From Lycium barbarum (lineage: Eukaryota; Streptophyta; Magnoliopsida; Solanales; Solanaceae), in NCBI RefSeq assembly GCF_019175385.1, contig NC_083337.1:45856938-45920937 (forward strand): a stretch of 64,000 nt of DNA, read 5' to 3'. A program made the position numbers and the translations under genes. How positions within the stretch are numbered: position 1 is the first letter of the stretch; the number at the start of each line of letters is the position of its first letter. The notes under the pieces were generated by a model. It did not search any database. It was not told the DNA's origin and saw only the letters and a program-made list of their open reading frames with translations. Shown piece by piece: positions 1 through 12,714 of this stretch.

Positions 1-3000
1 GTTGGCTATCAAATAACGCTAGAGTTCCCTCATATTATAACTTCACTATCATCCCGTAACTCGCTTGTTCTGATTGTCTCGGTGAAATCATTTTGTAATT
101 TCCCTTAACCTAACTGGAAATACTTTAGGCATATTATCTCGTGTCGTTTCTTTATTTTTGACTTAAACTCTTCTATTGCTCCTCTACTCAAATTTTCTCT
201 TAGTTCTCCTATCACGCATCCTATTGTAATCATTACACAAGTATGTGTAGGTGCTCAAGTCAGCCCGGAAAATACCTTAGCGTCGCCAATTCCCTTATCT
301 CTTTCCATTGATATCAAGGCTCAACTATGGCTTTTGCCCTCAGTACTAATTTCATCTCTGTAGTTTTGCCTCAAACCATCTTACACCTTTCTTTGATGTA
401 CCCAAACTATCGCAACCGCCTTGTTATTACTGAATCCTTACTCTTCTTATCAAGTACTCACTTGGTCTCATCCTTAGCATTCAAATATTCGTAGGTTGCA
501 TAACTATTCTTGTACAATTCGTACGAAGTGCATCCAATCTTAGTCATAGTCTTTCCTTCCCCTGGTTTATTCTGCTCTACATATCTTATTGTACTAAAAC
601 TCACTTGCTGTCTATTTTGTCATACTCCTTCCCCTTCCTTTACTACATATGTGTCACAGTATCATTAGCAAGCAACCCCATTGCCAACCCCTTAACCTCT
701 AATCCAGTATAGCGTTGCTATCCTTTATAATATCTCTTAAGCTACTCGTTACCATTTTCTTATCGTATTCTTCCTTTTTATAAGCATTCACTTTCTAATG
801 TCATATTATACATAATCTTTACAAATGATCCTTAGTCTTGTCTCAAATACCATCCTATCTTCTATCCATTCGTTGCTGGCTATCCGAGCTGATTAACTTG
901 TTTCAGCAAGGGATCTCTATTGGAATTTAAGCATCTATATCAAATATATTTCAGTGTCAATTGTTTCCATTTATACTTACTTTGCTTTCACCCGCTCCCC
1001 CCCTTTGGGGTTGTACTTATACCATATCCATGTCTTTTCTTTATCATTTATAACTTTGATTCCCCACATACGAAACCTTAACCAAATCACGAAGCGATGA
1101 GAACTCTCGATATATAGTACAAAATCTTATCTGATGGTTGGTACTCGAGTAATATAATTAATGTAATGATTTATCCAAAGCCACATTCCATTTATTCCGA
1201 TCAGTAATTAGCTAGTGCTTATAGTCGTTTCAAATTCTCAATTAGGTAGCACTTATATTCTGATGATAAGTGTCCCAAGCTTTCCTATAACACTATCTTT
1301 ATCCCAACGGTTATCATCTGTTTCTTCTAATAAATTCACAATACGTCAGTTGTTTCGCAAATCCACAATCCTTGCCTTTTAAGGATTTCACTATTTCCGA
1401 GGTGAAGTTACATACACGCAGTACTCCTTTATGCCTCATGCTCTTTCACCCTTGTTTTCTAACTTACTCAAAATCATATCAAATTCGTTTTAATAATGGT
1501 TTTGTCTTACCACCTTCTCGTCATACTACACCATAAGTTTGTAGCTATATATTTCCTTTTTATCCTATACTCATACTCAATTAATTGCGTCTGGCTTGAG
1601 TGTTTCCTTTAGTATTCCTTTCGTTTCTCCAATCTATGTCCATCTTTTATTTTGTGCACGAGGAATCTCATGCTACTCCTGTATCCTTCGGAAAACACTA
1701 CTTCTACATAACCCCTTTCTCATTTTCAAAGTATATTCTGTTCATCCCTATTTGTTCTTATCATACCAGTCATTTCTGGCATTCATTCTGTCCCGTTGCT
1801 CATCTTCCTTTAGTTCGGTCTCTCACAATTCTGTCGCTTATATTACTCATTTTCTCAGCTATACATGTCATAACACATTGCTACACTGTAATCCCACTCG
1901 CTTTCTTCCTATCTTCTTCTTTCAATTAACTTCTTCTCTTCCTGTGCTCGCTTTTACTTTCGTTACCACTTGATTTCTATTCTGAACTTTCCCTATAGGA
2001 CTAGTAGGTCTTTCTTATTCGTTCTACATCTGCTTTTTTCATTTCACACTAATCACATCATATACTTTAGTTACTTCCTTGCTAGGCTTTACTTATTTCT
2101 ATAACAATCCTTATGGTATTCACATTACATCCTATTCGTAATCCATCCTATAACGTAACACTCCTTAACCTTATTCACGATTCATACTATGTTTTAATTA
2201 CACTCTGTGGACTAGGCGTACTTAACCCTTCACCCTTCTTGATCAATCTTATCCTTAATATCTCACAAGCTGTCTTATTTATACCTTCATAATTTTTCAT
2301 AATTCTTCCTCCTCCGTACTTTTATCTCAATCATACTATCACTCATTTTAACTGTAAACTCGTCGTAATTTATCCCTACTTATCAGTTCACTCGATACCT
2401 CAATAAAATGTTTTGTTAAGATTTGCCACCTTTTTCTAAATCATCCCTTAGTATCACAAGCCCTTCCAAATTATTCTAGCATCTCATCAACAACACGCGA
2501 AACACATGATCCATGACAACTCACAAGTTTGAGTTTTCCTTCCACAAATTCCATCTCCAATTAGTTGATTAAGACTAATAAACTCAAAGAACACAAGAAC
2601 ACTCCCACTCCAAGGTTACGTCACCATGAAGCGTCCTCCGAAACCACACCCGAAGAACTAGAATTCGACAAGCACCACGAGACTTCCATCGCTTAACTCA
2701 CATAGTTTACCCTCGGAATTTTTTTTGGGTCATGAACGAACTATTTAGTTCACAAACTAGTTGTTGTATGTTTTGTACTCTTCCAAAAAAAATTAAACTT
2801 AATTGTGGACGTTTTTACTCTTCAACATGAGCCTCTTCTAAGGTAAAATATGACTGGAAAGTATTTTGATCCATTCAAATGAATTCCAAACTTTACTGCT
2901 CATATATGCTTCTTCGAAATAAAATTTACCAAATAAGGATGATGCTTCTTACGAATGACATGGAGGGTATCTCTTAAGCTTTAATCCAGTATGATAAATT

Positions 3001-3736
3001 TACCATATCGATACCGACCTCATAATTACTATCACTATCAACTCAACGGTTAACTTATTCCTCGAAGTCAGCTGTACTCACCAATTAGTCAAATCCTATC
3101 ATTACTATCGACACGACCTTTCAAGAATATAACGAACTTATATCTCATTCCCTTTTTATTTCTAGGAATATTTTTGGCATAGTTTCCTCTGTATTACTTA
3201 CTATCTCAAAACCTGCACGCAAGAAATACCAACAATGCCTCACAGGGCCAACATATATACGGATATATCATATCGTATCATAGCCACACAGGGCTCCCAA
3301 TTTCCAGTAAAAAGTATAAAGGTGTCGGAACTTACCTCACATATCGCACCTCGAGACGTACCTGATCCTTTAACGATCTGTCCTGTTATACCTCTCCATC
3401 TACCTTCTATTTTATCCTTCAACTTTACATTTCAACCATATTTCAATATTCTTACCTTATCCAACATGCCTCTTTCGCACCGTTACTTACCTGTGTACTT
3501 TGTAGCTTCCAATATCGTCAGTCGCTTCCTTCTGTCGATGTCGTTCTTCAGCTGAAATCAAAGGTTAGTATAAAAAATTTCATTTCCTATGGCTGGGCTC
3601 TATCGCACGATCTTAGATATGAAAGAAAGGTAACATCCTAAATGTCCTGTACCTTCCTATTTATAGATGTGGTGCACAACACACCGATAAACAAGACTCT
3701 ACTAGACACGGTCTGTAGACACTACGAGGATGAACT
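1..3736 (-). mobile_element. Element A interior (decayed LTR retrotransposon)
   Basis: This is the interior of an LTR retrotransposon read on the minus strand. The assignment rests on the primer site at 3,737-3,748 and the LTR to its right. The leader just inside the primer site (about 3,590-3,720) matches the leaders of elements D and F in the same position, including a stretch resembling ATCGTGCGATAGAGC in the sense strand. No gag or pol domain could be recognised in the rest. The plus strand is pyrimidine-rich, so the short open frames here look like chance frames. The element continues beyond the left edge, so its polypurine tract and 3' LTR are not seen. A possible splice acceptor (pyrimidine-rich then CAG, near 3,553) lies in the leader. 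It is probably a non-autonomous relative of elements D and F. Confidence 0.65.
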
Positions 3737-3748
3737 GCTCTGATACCA
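3737..3748 (-). promoter_or_regulatory. Primer binding site, initiator tRNA-Met type (element A)
   Basis: The minus strand reads TGGTATCAGAGC, the standard plant LTR-retrotransposon site complementary to the 3' end of initiator tRNA-Met, where minus-strand cDNA synthesis starts. It lies 4 bases from the LTR edge at 3,753, the usual spacing. Confidence 0.9.
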
Positions 3749-4070
3749 CTTTTGTCACGACCCAGCCCCGTAGGCCATGACTAGTGCCCAATCTGGACAC
3801 CCACATGTACCTGTCAAACATAATCGGACTGATACTATAGGTCCTTAATTAATCACATCATAATAACATACGCAAGCCGACGAGGCTGCCACGGTATATA
3901 TCATTATGCTACCAAACCGATAAGGTTGCCACTACATATCAGAGTATTACGCAATAACTATATAGACACAGCTGATCAAATCTGTATATAACCCACATAC
4001 ATGTCTACAGACCTCTAAGAGTATCAATAGTGAAATATGACGGGACAGGGCCCCGTCGTAACCCTGGACA

Positions 4071-4073
<3 letters not shown>

Positions 4074-4114
<41 letters not shown>
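4074..4114. repeat. (AT)n microsatellite
   Basis: An uninterrupted AT dinucleotide run inside the element A LTR. It explains the repeated Tyr-Ile runs in overlapping open frames, which are not genes. Confidence 0.95.
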
Positions 4115-4119
<5 letters not shown>

Positions 4120-4466
4120 GAAGGTCTGTACCAAAATCTAGGCTCCGGAACAACGGAGCTCTCCAAGACAGCTGAAACGGAATCCTAAGCTAAGGGGGGA
4201 TCACCAAATCGAGCGTCTGTACTTGCAGGCATGAAATGCAGCCCCCCGAAGAAAGGGGGTCAGTAAGGAATATGTACTGACTATATAAAGCATGAAATAC
4301 AGTAATAAGGATCATAACTGAAATAAGGTGTACAGAAAACAAGTACAATGTCCAGAATACCAAAACACTTGCCCTTTGAAACATAAATCATGTATGTCAA
4401 TATCATATATCATATCCGGCCCATTATGGGACTCGAGGAACATGGTCGCCACCCCGTCTTTGGCGC

Positions 4467-4538
4467 CATAACACAGCGTAACACCATAAACACATCATAA
4501 CGCCATAACACAGCATAACTCCATAACACAGCATAACA

Positions 4539-4575
<37 letters not shown>
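4467..4575. repeat. Short tandem repeats followed by (AT)n
   Basis: Units of about 17-18 bases built on CATAACACAGCATAAC repeat with small changes up to about 4,543. They are followed by an AT run at 4,544-4,575. All of it lies inside the element A LTR, and no coding role is supported. Confidence 0.85.
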
Positions 4576-4577
<2 letters not shown>

Positions 4578-6085
4578 TATTCCAGCCCTCTAGTGAGGGA
4601 CTCGGTGAACAATGCAGCGAAACTGTGCACGATAACATACCCGACCCGGGACTCGGTGAAAGACATATTGAGGCATGCACGAGCAGAGTAGTGAGCAACC
4701 ATATGCAATTTAAAACATTATCAAGACTCAAACAGAACAAGAAGAAGGGATTTACATCTGAGTATCAATAGCGACAATCATATCAAATATCCCTCGAACG
4801 TTATCATAAATAATATCAAAAGAGCCTTAGGAACCATAAACATATGTCGATATAGTATGCAACAGCTTATAGAGGTCAAGGACATCAGTTATCGTAGAGT
4901 TTCTAAGAATAAGAGCTTATATATATCGACTACTATCCAACGTATAGGAAACTGAAGAGGGAAGCTCAATCACTTAAGAGTTATAACATCAAGAAATGAA
5001 TAAGAAGCATGAATCACACTCAAGACTTATGAATAGGATTACCCCAAAGCTCATATCATTCATCACTTAAATCTAAGACATTCCAAAAGAAAGAAGGGAC
5101 AGCTTTACATACCTGCTAATGACTAATCGCAAACCCGTTCGCTTCGTCGCCCCTTTAGCCTATTTAATATAAAAGTAACACTATCGTTAGTACTATACTT
5201 TCTAGTTCGTAATTCCGCAGCTTATCGCTTATAGAACTTATTCTTTTACTCATACTTTCTCATTTAAGGTTTTTCATTAGTTAAGGACTTAACGGAAATC
5301 GGGCAGCATTTCCCCTATATATTCGCCTAACCCGAACTTCCAATTATCCTCCTGTTATCACAGAAATACCAACAATGACAGTAATAGCAATATTCATTTA
5401 GAATCCTTACAATTCAGCCCATAAAAAACTCTAACAATCCAACAACCCTTTTTAATCCTTTTCTACCCACAATTTCGTATAACAACGATTTCATGCAATT
5501 TCTTACTTCCAATTTCATCCAATCAAATTTTAATCCTTCCATTACAACACCATAATACAATTATAAATTAAAACAAGAAAATCTTACCTTAATTTTCTCG
5601 GAGGAATTCTTACACTTAATTGCTCCAATTTCACGATTTCTTCTTCCTCAATTCAATATCCAATGTTGCTATCACTTCCTTGAACTTGCAATTTACTTGG
5701 AACTTGACCAAAATATGCAACAAAACAATTTTTCTCCCCTCATCCGTGGCTGGCCGTGAGCAGCCATGGAAATTGTTAAAAAAAAATATTCTAAGTTTCA
5801 ACTAAAAGAATGAATGGAATAGTTGTTGATTCCTTAATAAACCCATATATGTATGGATCTCTTTATAATGACACGCCAGTGTCCTAAGTGCAGCCCACAT
5901 GGTGCCACGCGGCAGCCCATTGCCACCTTATTTATTTATTCATTTTTTCGGGTGGGGCCCACAAGGATTAATTAAATTAATTAATCACTAATCCCTTACT
6001 TAATAATTTAATCATAATTAATTAGTTCCTAATCTCCAATAATATTTCTACACTAAATAAAATTTATAAAAAATTTATGTACTAA

Positions 6086-6757
6086 TTAAAATTGAAACTT
6101 AAAAGTTCCTATTTCATGTCCGAAAATAATCCTGTCTTTAACTTGAGTCGATTTGCTTGCGAATAATTCGGCGTATAAAAATACAGGGTATAACATTAAG
6201 TCAAAGTATTTGGTGTCTTCTTGTCGAGTTATGCCATAAAAGATAGCATGGGTGACTGAGATGACTCGGATGTCTATGGCTAAGGTTCCATCTTTAGGAA
6301 AGACCATGAGTCCTAAGAAGCAAATGGAAAAGACTAAGAGTCGGGTGGCTTCCCACTTGGCATAGGTTTTGAATTCAGCAGGGTGTTCCACAAATCCACT
6401 TGGGTTACCGAATCTTTTATATAATTCTCTTAAGGGTATGGTTGGACCGAATGCCCAATTAGCGTGGGATAAGGAAAGCATTTTGAGTATTTGGTTGGGG
6501 TTAGGAGTTTCTAGGATTAGGATATGTTTGTCAGGGTACTTCCTTCTTTTGAGACCCGACCCTACGCTAGTTAGGACATATCTCAATTCTTCCAAAGTCA
6601 GGGTCGTTTCTATATTATCCCCAAATAGGAAAACCATCCTATCTTGGTCCCAAAACCCGGTTATCACCTCTATTAGCTCCCTACAACCTTTCATCGTCAT
6701 TATAGAGGGTAAGTTTCCTAAGTGGCAAGAGATTCTCTTTCTTTCTTCTTGGCTCAT
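6086..6757 (-). CDS. Plant mobile domain (aminotransferase-like) protein, C-terminally truncated
   Basis: An open frame of 223 codons starts MSQEERKRIS. It carries the pattern typical of plant mobile domain (PMD) proteins: a helical start, then FWDQDRMVFLFGD with TLTLEEL about 10 residues later, near residues 36-60, then a long helical region. PMD proteins occur as host genes (the MAIL1/MAIN family) and inside transposons and some Ty3/gypsy elements as extra frames. Here the frame lies about 600 bases inside a Tat/Ogre-type primer site (7,367-7,383) and in the sense direction of that element, so I read it as an extra 5' frame of element B. The last residues run into the junction with element A, so the natural C-terminus is missing. 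The absence of stop codons over 670 bases is unusual in this decayed region. It could instead be a separate transposon-borne copy. Confidence 0.6.
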   Translation of the reverse strand: MSQEERKRISCHLGNLPSIMTMKGCRELIEVITGFWDQDRMVFLFGDNIETTLTLEELRYVLTSVGSGLKRRKYPDKHILILETPNPNQILKMLSLSHANWAFGPTIPLRELYKRFGNPSGFVEHPAEFKTYAKWEATRLLVFSICFLGLMVFPKDGTLAIDIRVISVTHAIFYGITRQEDTKYFDLMLYPVFLYAELFASKSTQVKDRIIFGHEIGTFKFQF

Positions 6758-7366
6758 CCTACCCCACTATATGTGTAACAAATCTGATGCATCAATAACC
6801 ATGTCTAACTGCAAATCAATCGTCATATACAAAACAAAAACAAGGTTAATGCCCCCCCCCCCCCCCCCCACTTCAATAGGCAATGGTTTAGCACATAAGC
6901 ACATAACATGTCTCCAATTAGCACATAAATGAGATGCGGTGTCTTTCGGGTCATAGACTGTATTTCACACGAGGTGGTCCTCCTATCGGGTTTCAAATAC
7001 GTCTCAAATATCCAAAACCCTTCTAGTTCATCTTTGAATTTGGCTTAGCTCTACCCTAGGCATATGCAAGAGCGGGTTTACAAAGTGACCTTGAACCCGA
7101 GTGGACTACTCGGGGTGAACTGTTGTCGGTTGTTGGATGACCGCACACCAACTCCGCCTTCAACGGGTTCCAAAGAAAGGGTGTCCGTGTTTTTAGTGAA
7201 GGCTAGACCATAAGCCCGCGTGTCCCCTTTGAAAACATGCTTTTTTCCAGCAGTGGCGGAATTTTATGATATGAATGCATGACAATTTATAATTGCAAAA
7301 AAGTAAACAAATAAGCATAATTAAATTACATTATATTGAAACCCTTATGGTTAGAACCTAGAAAAT
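6758..7366 (-). other. Leader region of element B
   Basis: No coding region is visible between the PMD frame and the primer site. The stretch is moderately GC-rich with C-rich and G-rich patches (around 6,960-7,230) and looks like the untranslated leader of a Tat/Ogre-type element read on the minus strand. It also contains a cytosine homopolymer. Confidence 0.45.
6852..6869. repeat. C18 homopolymer
   Basis: Eighteen consecutive cytosines on the plus strand, upstream of the PMD frame on the minus strand where they read as guanines. Length is likely to vary between individuals or assemblies. Confidence 0.95.
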
Positions 7367-7383
7367 CCTCAGCGGAGTCGCCA
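7367..7383 (-). promoter_or_regulatory. Primer binding site, tRNA-Arg type (element B)
   Basis: The minus strand reads TGGCGACTCCGCTGAGG, the primer-site type used by Tat/Ogre Ty3/gypsy elements and complementary to a tRNA-Arg 3' end. Two bases separate it from the LTR edge at 7,386. Confidence 0.8.
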
Positions 7384-7385
7384 AC

Positions 7386-10326
7386 TGTTACGGTTCATTT
7401 TTACGCTGGTGCATAAAGGCTACTAAGAGGTTGTTGGTGCTCTAAATTGGATTTAGTATTTTTAGAGTCGCCACCTAATTTTATAACGGAAATTAGGAAA
7501 ATCGGGTTAAAAGGGTTTATTCAAACAAGAGAAAAATCTTTTTTAGACCAGAGGTCGAGGTAAGTATTCTGGTGATACCCTAGCGAAGGTTTTAAGTACC
7601 CTAGTATTAAGGATCTGTAGAATACAGTTGGCCTACTAGCTTTAATATGTGATTATTGTAATTATGTGCTTAAAATGTTTTCTTTATCGCAAACACATCA
7701 TGCTTATCATAAATTCAAATTTCCAGCAAAATGTCCCCTTAGAAAAAGTGGTTTTTGGTTTCAAAAAATTCATATAAGCATTCAACTCACTTCATTTCCG
7801 GACCAAGACACACTCGGGATTTCTCCTGAGTAGAGTCACTATTAGTTTGGTCCTAATGATATGAGTTTAGTTCCTATAGATTTTTATTACTTATATAAGA
7901 AAACAAGTGGAGTATATCTCATTTTTATTATATAAGTATAAAAGAAATTATCGGGTCCATTTAGTTCATTGAAGCTCAATAAGGTCAATCATATTCTAAC
8001 TCCAAAGCCATCTTATTCTCAAACTAGTCCAAGTGTATTTCCTCTTGTTTTATCCCTTTAAGTTTGGGTTTTTGGCCCCCAAAATGCTTTGTTATTTTTT
8101 CTGAAAATTTGTCTAAGTTAGGCAAATAAAGTTCATTTTAGATTTTGAAAATCCCAAGTCCTCAAACTTTCCATTGTCAAAGTTTTGCCTTAGTTCTGAA
8201 AGAGTTTTCCTTGTAATCCAACAATCTTAAGCCCATTTCTGATTTAGTCCGGTTTAATATTAAAGTCCAAAGCACACAGTTTTGTCTTCAATTAAAAGAG
8301 GCCTTTTGTGGGCTTAAGGCCCAAAAAACTACTTTTATTTCTAACCCCTTTGTTTACAGAATTCGGAAAGGGGCAAAAGGCCTAAAAATTGGGACTTAGC
8401 TCCACTTTCAGAAATCATTTAGACTTAGCCGTGTTATTAAACCAGTTTTTTACTTGAAGAAGACTCTTAAAACATTAAGTACCCATTTCATGTGAGTGTT
8501 GAGATTAGCCAAGTTTTTTAAATTGTTTTAGGCGACTTCCTAATAATAATATGCATTTTTCCTAAGATCTAGGCACATAAAAGGGTTTCAATATTCAAAT
8601 GAGTTTTTTACAAATACATATGGATACACTAACTTGTAACTAATGAGAAAAGTTTAGGCTGGTGGGCCTACCTAAGCCCATCAGTTGCCTATTTTCACCC
8701 ATAGGTGGGCTTTCAATATATTAGCTTCCGATTCCTCCGGACCCGATCAAATAATAAGAGTTGGGCCTCGGGCCTAACAGGTTTCATAGGGAAAGGAATG
8801 GCCCAAGTGGCCTCGGTATTTTTACATGCAACACAAAGAGGAAAAAGAAAGTATTGGGTTAGAGAGTATCTAGAACTCAATCTTTTACTTAACATAAACT
8901 AATTCTAATTTATACAAAACAAACACACACATTAATATGCTTTCAAACAAATGGCATAACTAATTGAGAGGCCTAATCCAAAATTTAGACACAAAAGAGA
9001 TGTCTACACAAACAGGGCCCAATTTGCAGTAATAATAGCCAAGGATATGGCCCAAGTAGGATCAATCAAAGAACAAATGAAAGGGAAAATCCCAATGCAA
9101 TAAAGGTAAGGAATCAGGCCCAAATCAAGACAATTTTGTAATGCTAAAGCTAATAATTCGAAGCCCACATAAGTGGTATACCATGTTTATGCCCAATATA
9201 CAAGTTCTTTTATACTCAAGGTATATAGAATTGTATATGCCTAATATATTCAGGTATATCTTTTGTATATCTGAACAGAAATCAACATTTAGCTTCAGAG
9301 CGGGACATATTTCATTCTTACTTGATATTGATACAAAAACAGGACCCAAAAAACAGGCCAGGATGCAACGTGGTATACATAATATGCAGAAAAAGAAGGC
9401 ATTTCATATCATTCTTTTAACTCTTAAATGGCAATTTAGCATGTTGTGTACATATGCTCCTACTTGTTTTGACCTTAGAGGGTCCCATGGTGTGTGATTC
9501 CATATAGGGGAACTGCAGCAGCATAGAGTGAAGACGACTAAGCTGAGTTTTACTAGAAACTCCCGCCTTATCCTCTTCCTCCTGGCCCTGGATAAGTCAT
9601 ACCTATGGTCAAACCCAAGTGACAGCCTCTTATGTATGGCACATTATCAACTTATTACTTAAGTGCATATCATGCAGGTTCTTAACTTGATTCACACTAA
9701 GCGTGGATGCTCAGGACAGACACCAACAAGGTCATAGAGAAATGAAAATGCAAAGTTTCATGATTTTGGTTACGGTTATAAATTTCAGAGAAAGCTAACC
9801 AGACATGAACATGGCAGGGATGCAAGGCAAGACTCTTGAGCTTTATTTAACAAGACAGATATGTGCACTAAATAATTCATTACTAATGGTAACCTTATAT
9901 GATGAGATGAAGCAGAGTAAGCAAATTTTTCACATAAAGGACTAATAAATGCCAGCATTCAGGGTTCAAAGAGTGCTCCTACAAGGAAAATACACATTTC
10001 AAGTTTATGTGGCAGAAATAAGACAACATACATAGCATTCAGAGGAGGGACAAAGGAAGGAACATGCTCAAGTATGGAGAAACACCACACCAAAAAAAAA
10101 CACCTAACCTTAGTCAACCAATACAGAGTTTCAGAGATCACATATTGGACTTGGCATATCACTTTCTAAGCTCCAACACATAGAGTACTCTTTTATATTT
10201 AACTGGTATGAAAAAATGGATTAGGTGTGCACATTTGATACTCAAAATAACTGGAGGCAATGATGGGGCATACTAATTAAAGCATACATATCAACACTTG
10301 TTTAGCAAGGAAACTTTACATTTGAT
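7386..10326 (-). mobile_element. LTR of element B (Tat/Ogre-like), primer-site-proximal part
   Basis: The LTR edge is at 7,386, where the plus strand reads TGTTACGG directly after the primer site. No coding potential is seen over the 2.9 kb. Short frames near 8,705-8,902, 9,141-9,497 and 9,959-10,162 match nothing and are not supported. The LTR is interrupted at 10,327 by a C-family LTR and appears to continue at 16,228-16,330, 20,659-23,162 and 24,083-24,168. That would give about 5.6 kb of LTR after removing insertions, in the size range of Ogre LTRs. The continuity is inferred from orientation and from the LTR-start match at 24,168 with the plus-strand copy at 42,511. Confidence 0.6.
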
Positions 10327-11504
10327 TGTCACGACCCAATTTCATTAAGTCGTGCGGACACCTACCTTTCCCACCTCGATAGGCGAAACCTTAACTCAAC
10401 ATTCACAAATAATAGAAAATAGGGGAAGAAGTAAAATAGCAAAAGTCTCACAATTATAATAGAAATAAGAAAATACGGAAGTAAATGAAATCCGCCCCAG
10501 TATCTGGTCTGGTCATACAAGTGCATCTAACAAAAATCTACAAGTCAAGAACATTAATAATACATCAAGTCTGAATATGTCTCGAAATAGGAAATAAGAC
10601 ATAAATAAAATAGAATCTTCAAGGCGGCGGACGTCTTGTGCTCACCCTGTAGACTCTAAGCAACTCTCAGAGCGACTTTCAGCCACGAGAAACAGAAGTA
10701 GATCCAACCCAGAATTCCGCATTCATGAAAGAATACAGCAAGTGCAGGTTACTACAAAACCACAGTACTTGTTTGTATCATCGGCCGACTAAGTATAGCT
10801 AACATAATTCAGACAATAAAGTAAGATAAGCAGATAAATGAAAAAGTATAAGTCAACCACAAACAAAATCATGTACACGTCATCACCTAGGTATAAGCAT
10901 CTAAACCCAAATGTTCCAAGTCTCAATATATCTAATCTGAAACCAACATCACAAGTAAAACACCAGATTATCACAGTATAAGCCATAATTCAATGCAATG
11001 CAATAATGTATGAATGCAAATGCAATGCAATGCAATGCTGTGTACACATGTACTCCGAACGGAAGTATCGACATCTAGGTACCATAACCGAAGGTGACTC
11101 GTGAAGTCTAAGTGCCACTCATCCCGGATCTTTGCCCAACAGACAAATGAGACCCTGGATCTTTGCCCACGGGGGGTTCTCACCGACACCACCTGGGGGA
11201 CCTACGGAGTCTATGCACTCACTCAATCTATGATTCCGGAACGAACATCGAATATCGAACTCTGATGCCACTCAAGTAAAAAACCAAGCCTATCTTATCA
11301 CAGTGTTTCATCAAGTATCAACTCACACAATCAACGATTTTGGAACGAACATCGGATATCGGACTCTCATGTCACTCAAGTAAAAACCGAACCCAAATCA
11401 TCACAATGTTTCATGAAGTATCATCAAGGTATCAATAGTGAATCATGAATGGATGAGAATGCGTGCAATTCATGTGTCAACATCAATAATCTGATCAATA
11501 TCAT

Positions 11505-11700
11505 AAGTACCAACATGGGTACGCCAAAAATATATCAATGTCACAAGTACCAACATAGGTACGCCAATAATATATCAGTGTCACAAGTACCTACAGGGAT
11601 ATGCCAAAAATATCAGTGTCACAAGTTCCAACATAGGTACCCCAACAATATCAGCGTCACAAGTACCAACATAGGTACACCAACAATATCAGTGAAAGAC
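11505..11700 (-). repeat. Diverged tandem repeats in C-family LTR
   Basis: About five copies of a roughly 40-45 base unit containing CACAAGTACCAACATAGGTA and AATATATCAGTGT. The same arrangement, inverted, occurs in the related plus-strand LTR at 45,585-45,690, so it is a family feature. An open frame over it (MDENACNSC...) is only a by-product of the repeat. Confidence 0.8.
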
Positions 11701-12527
11701 TACACAAGTAATATAGAACTCTATCCCCGTATCAACATCAACTTATAAGATATTATAGTATCATAATCAAGATGGAACAAAAAATTCCAATATCTACTAA
11801 CAACACGTGGCAGCAAGCCAACATAATATAGCAATCAAGTCACAGCACAACGGGGTGGCTAGCCCCAATCACGCAACAGGGCCCAACCTAAGACAATATC
11901 GAACCCAACTTCATACCCGAAGGTTTACATGCTTTCTCCGACAATATCATCTCAATATATGCTTCACTACACATAGTCTCACCAAGGGTAAGCCATAACC
12001 TACCTGGAAGGCCGAACAACAATATCACCAACAATTACACCTTAGCCTTTTCTTTCCTTGAGCCTCAAGATCAAGAAAGCCTATTCATATTAGAAATCTA
12101 GATTAGAAATCATGAAGATCAATACCTATATTGCTATCATTCAAAATGGGTGAAAACTAACCCTAGAATTTGGGGAAATGTTACACCTCGGAAATTCCGT
12201 ATGTGTTGCCTTGTGGATAGGCTAATGTAAGCTTAAGGTGGTTTTGAAATCCCTATGAGGTTAATGGAAGGATTAGATAGCCTGAGGTTCATACAATAAT
12301 ATTTTGAATTTTTATGAATATGTGAAGTTTAGTTTGTTGAAGGGAGCGAAACGTAAGTCGTGTTCGGAAAGGTTCTGCTATGATTGAGCTAATGTTTATG
12401 TGGTGATGTTTTTAAGGGCTGATATAGAGCCTATTGTATGGATAATGAAGTATTATACAAGTGTTTAGAAGGTTCCATAAGGGAGATCGAACGAAACGAC
12501 GGAAACCATTTCAGGGAAGTGGAGTTA

Positions 12528-12675
12528 TACGACCACTTATACGGTCCGTACAACTTTATACTGTCTATATAAGGTGTCTGTATAACTACCAGTAGGGAGT
12601 TGATTTACTGGTTGGTGAACCACAACCACTTATACGGGTCGTACAATACTATACGGACCGTATACGTGTCCGTGG
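12528..12675 (+). promoter_or_regulatory. Repeated quasi-palindromic upstream block in solo LTR-1
   Basis: Two related blocks start CCACTTATACGG at about 12,533 and 12,626. The second is followed by the inverted repeat TATACGGACCGTATA at 12,650-12,664. The block ends about 30 bases before a TATA box, so it sits where an LTR enhancer is expected. The binding factor is unknown. Confidence 0.5.
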
Positions 12676-12705
12676 AAGTCCCGGCGGGCTGTTTTTTAAT
12701 GTTTG

Positions 12706-12714
12706 TATAAATAG
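12706..12714 (+). promoter_or_regulatory. TATA box of solo LTR-1
   Basis: TATAAATAG sits about 530 bases into the LTR, downstream of the palindromic block. Its sequence and position fit the U3 promoter of an LTR retrotransposon. Confidence 0.6.

Larger units (their letters stand above)
3753..6085 (-). mobile_element. 5' LTR of element A, truncated at its outer end
   Basis: The LTR ends next to the primer site at 3,753, where the plus strand reads TGTCACGACCC. It contains the two motifs shared by elements D, F and the solo LTRs: the double hairpin at about 4,241-4,282 and the GCTGCC-type motif at 5,293-5,316. Its outer start (TG on the minus strand) is not found. Sequence resembling the early part of element D's LTR runs to about 6,085 and then meets the decayed frame of element B, so roughly the first 150-200 bases seem lost. 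The right edge is therefore approximate. Confidence 0.7.

Noticed and set aside
1596..1973. Open frames of 109-125 codons on the plus strand
   Set aside because: They run against element A in pyrimidine-rich sequence, overlap each other in two frames and show no domain.
9141..9497. 118-codon frame with a possible hydrophobic start
   Set aside because: Located in the element B LTR, overlapped by an antisense frame, no recognisable product.
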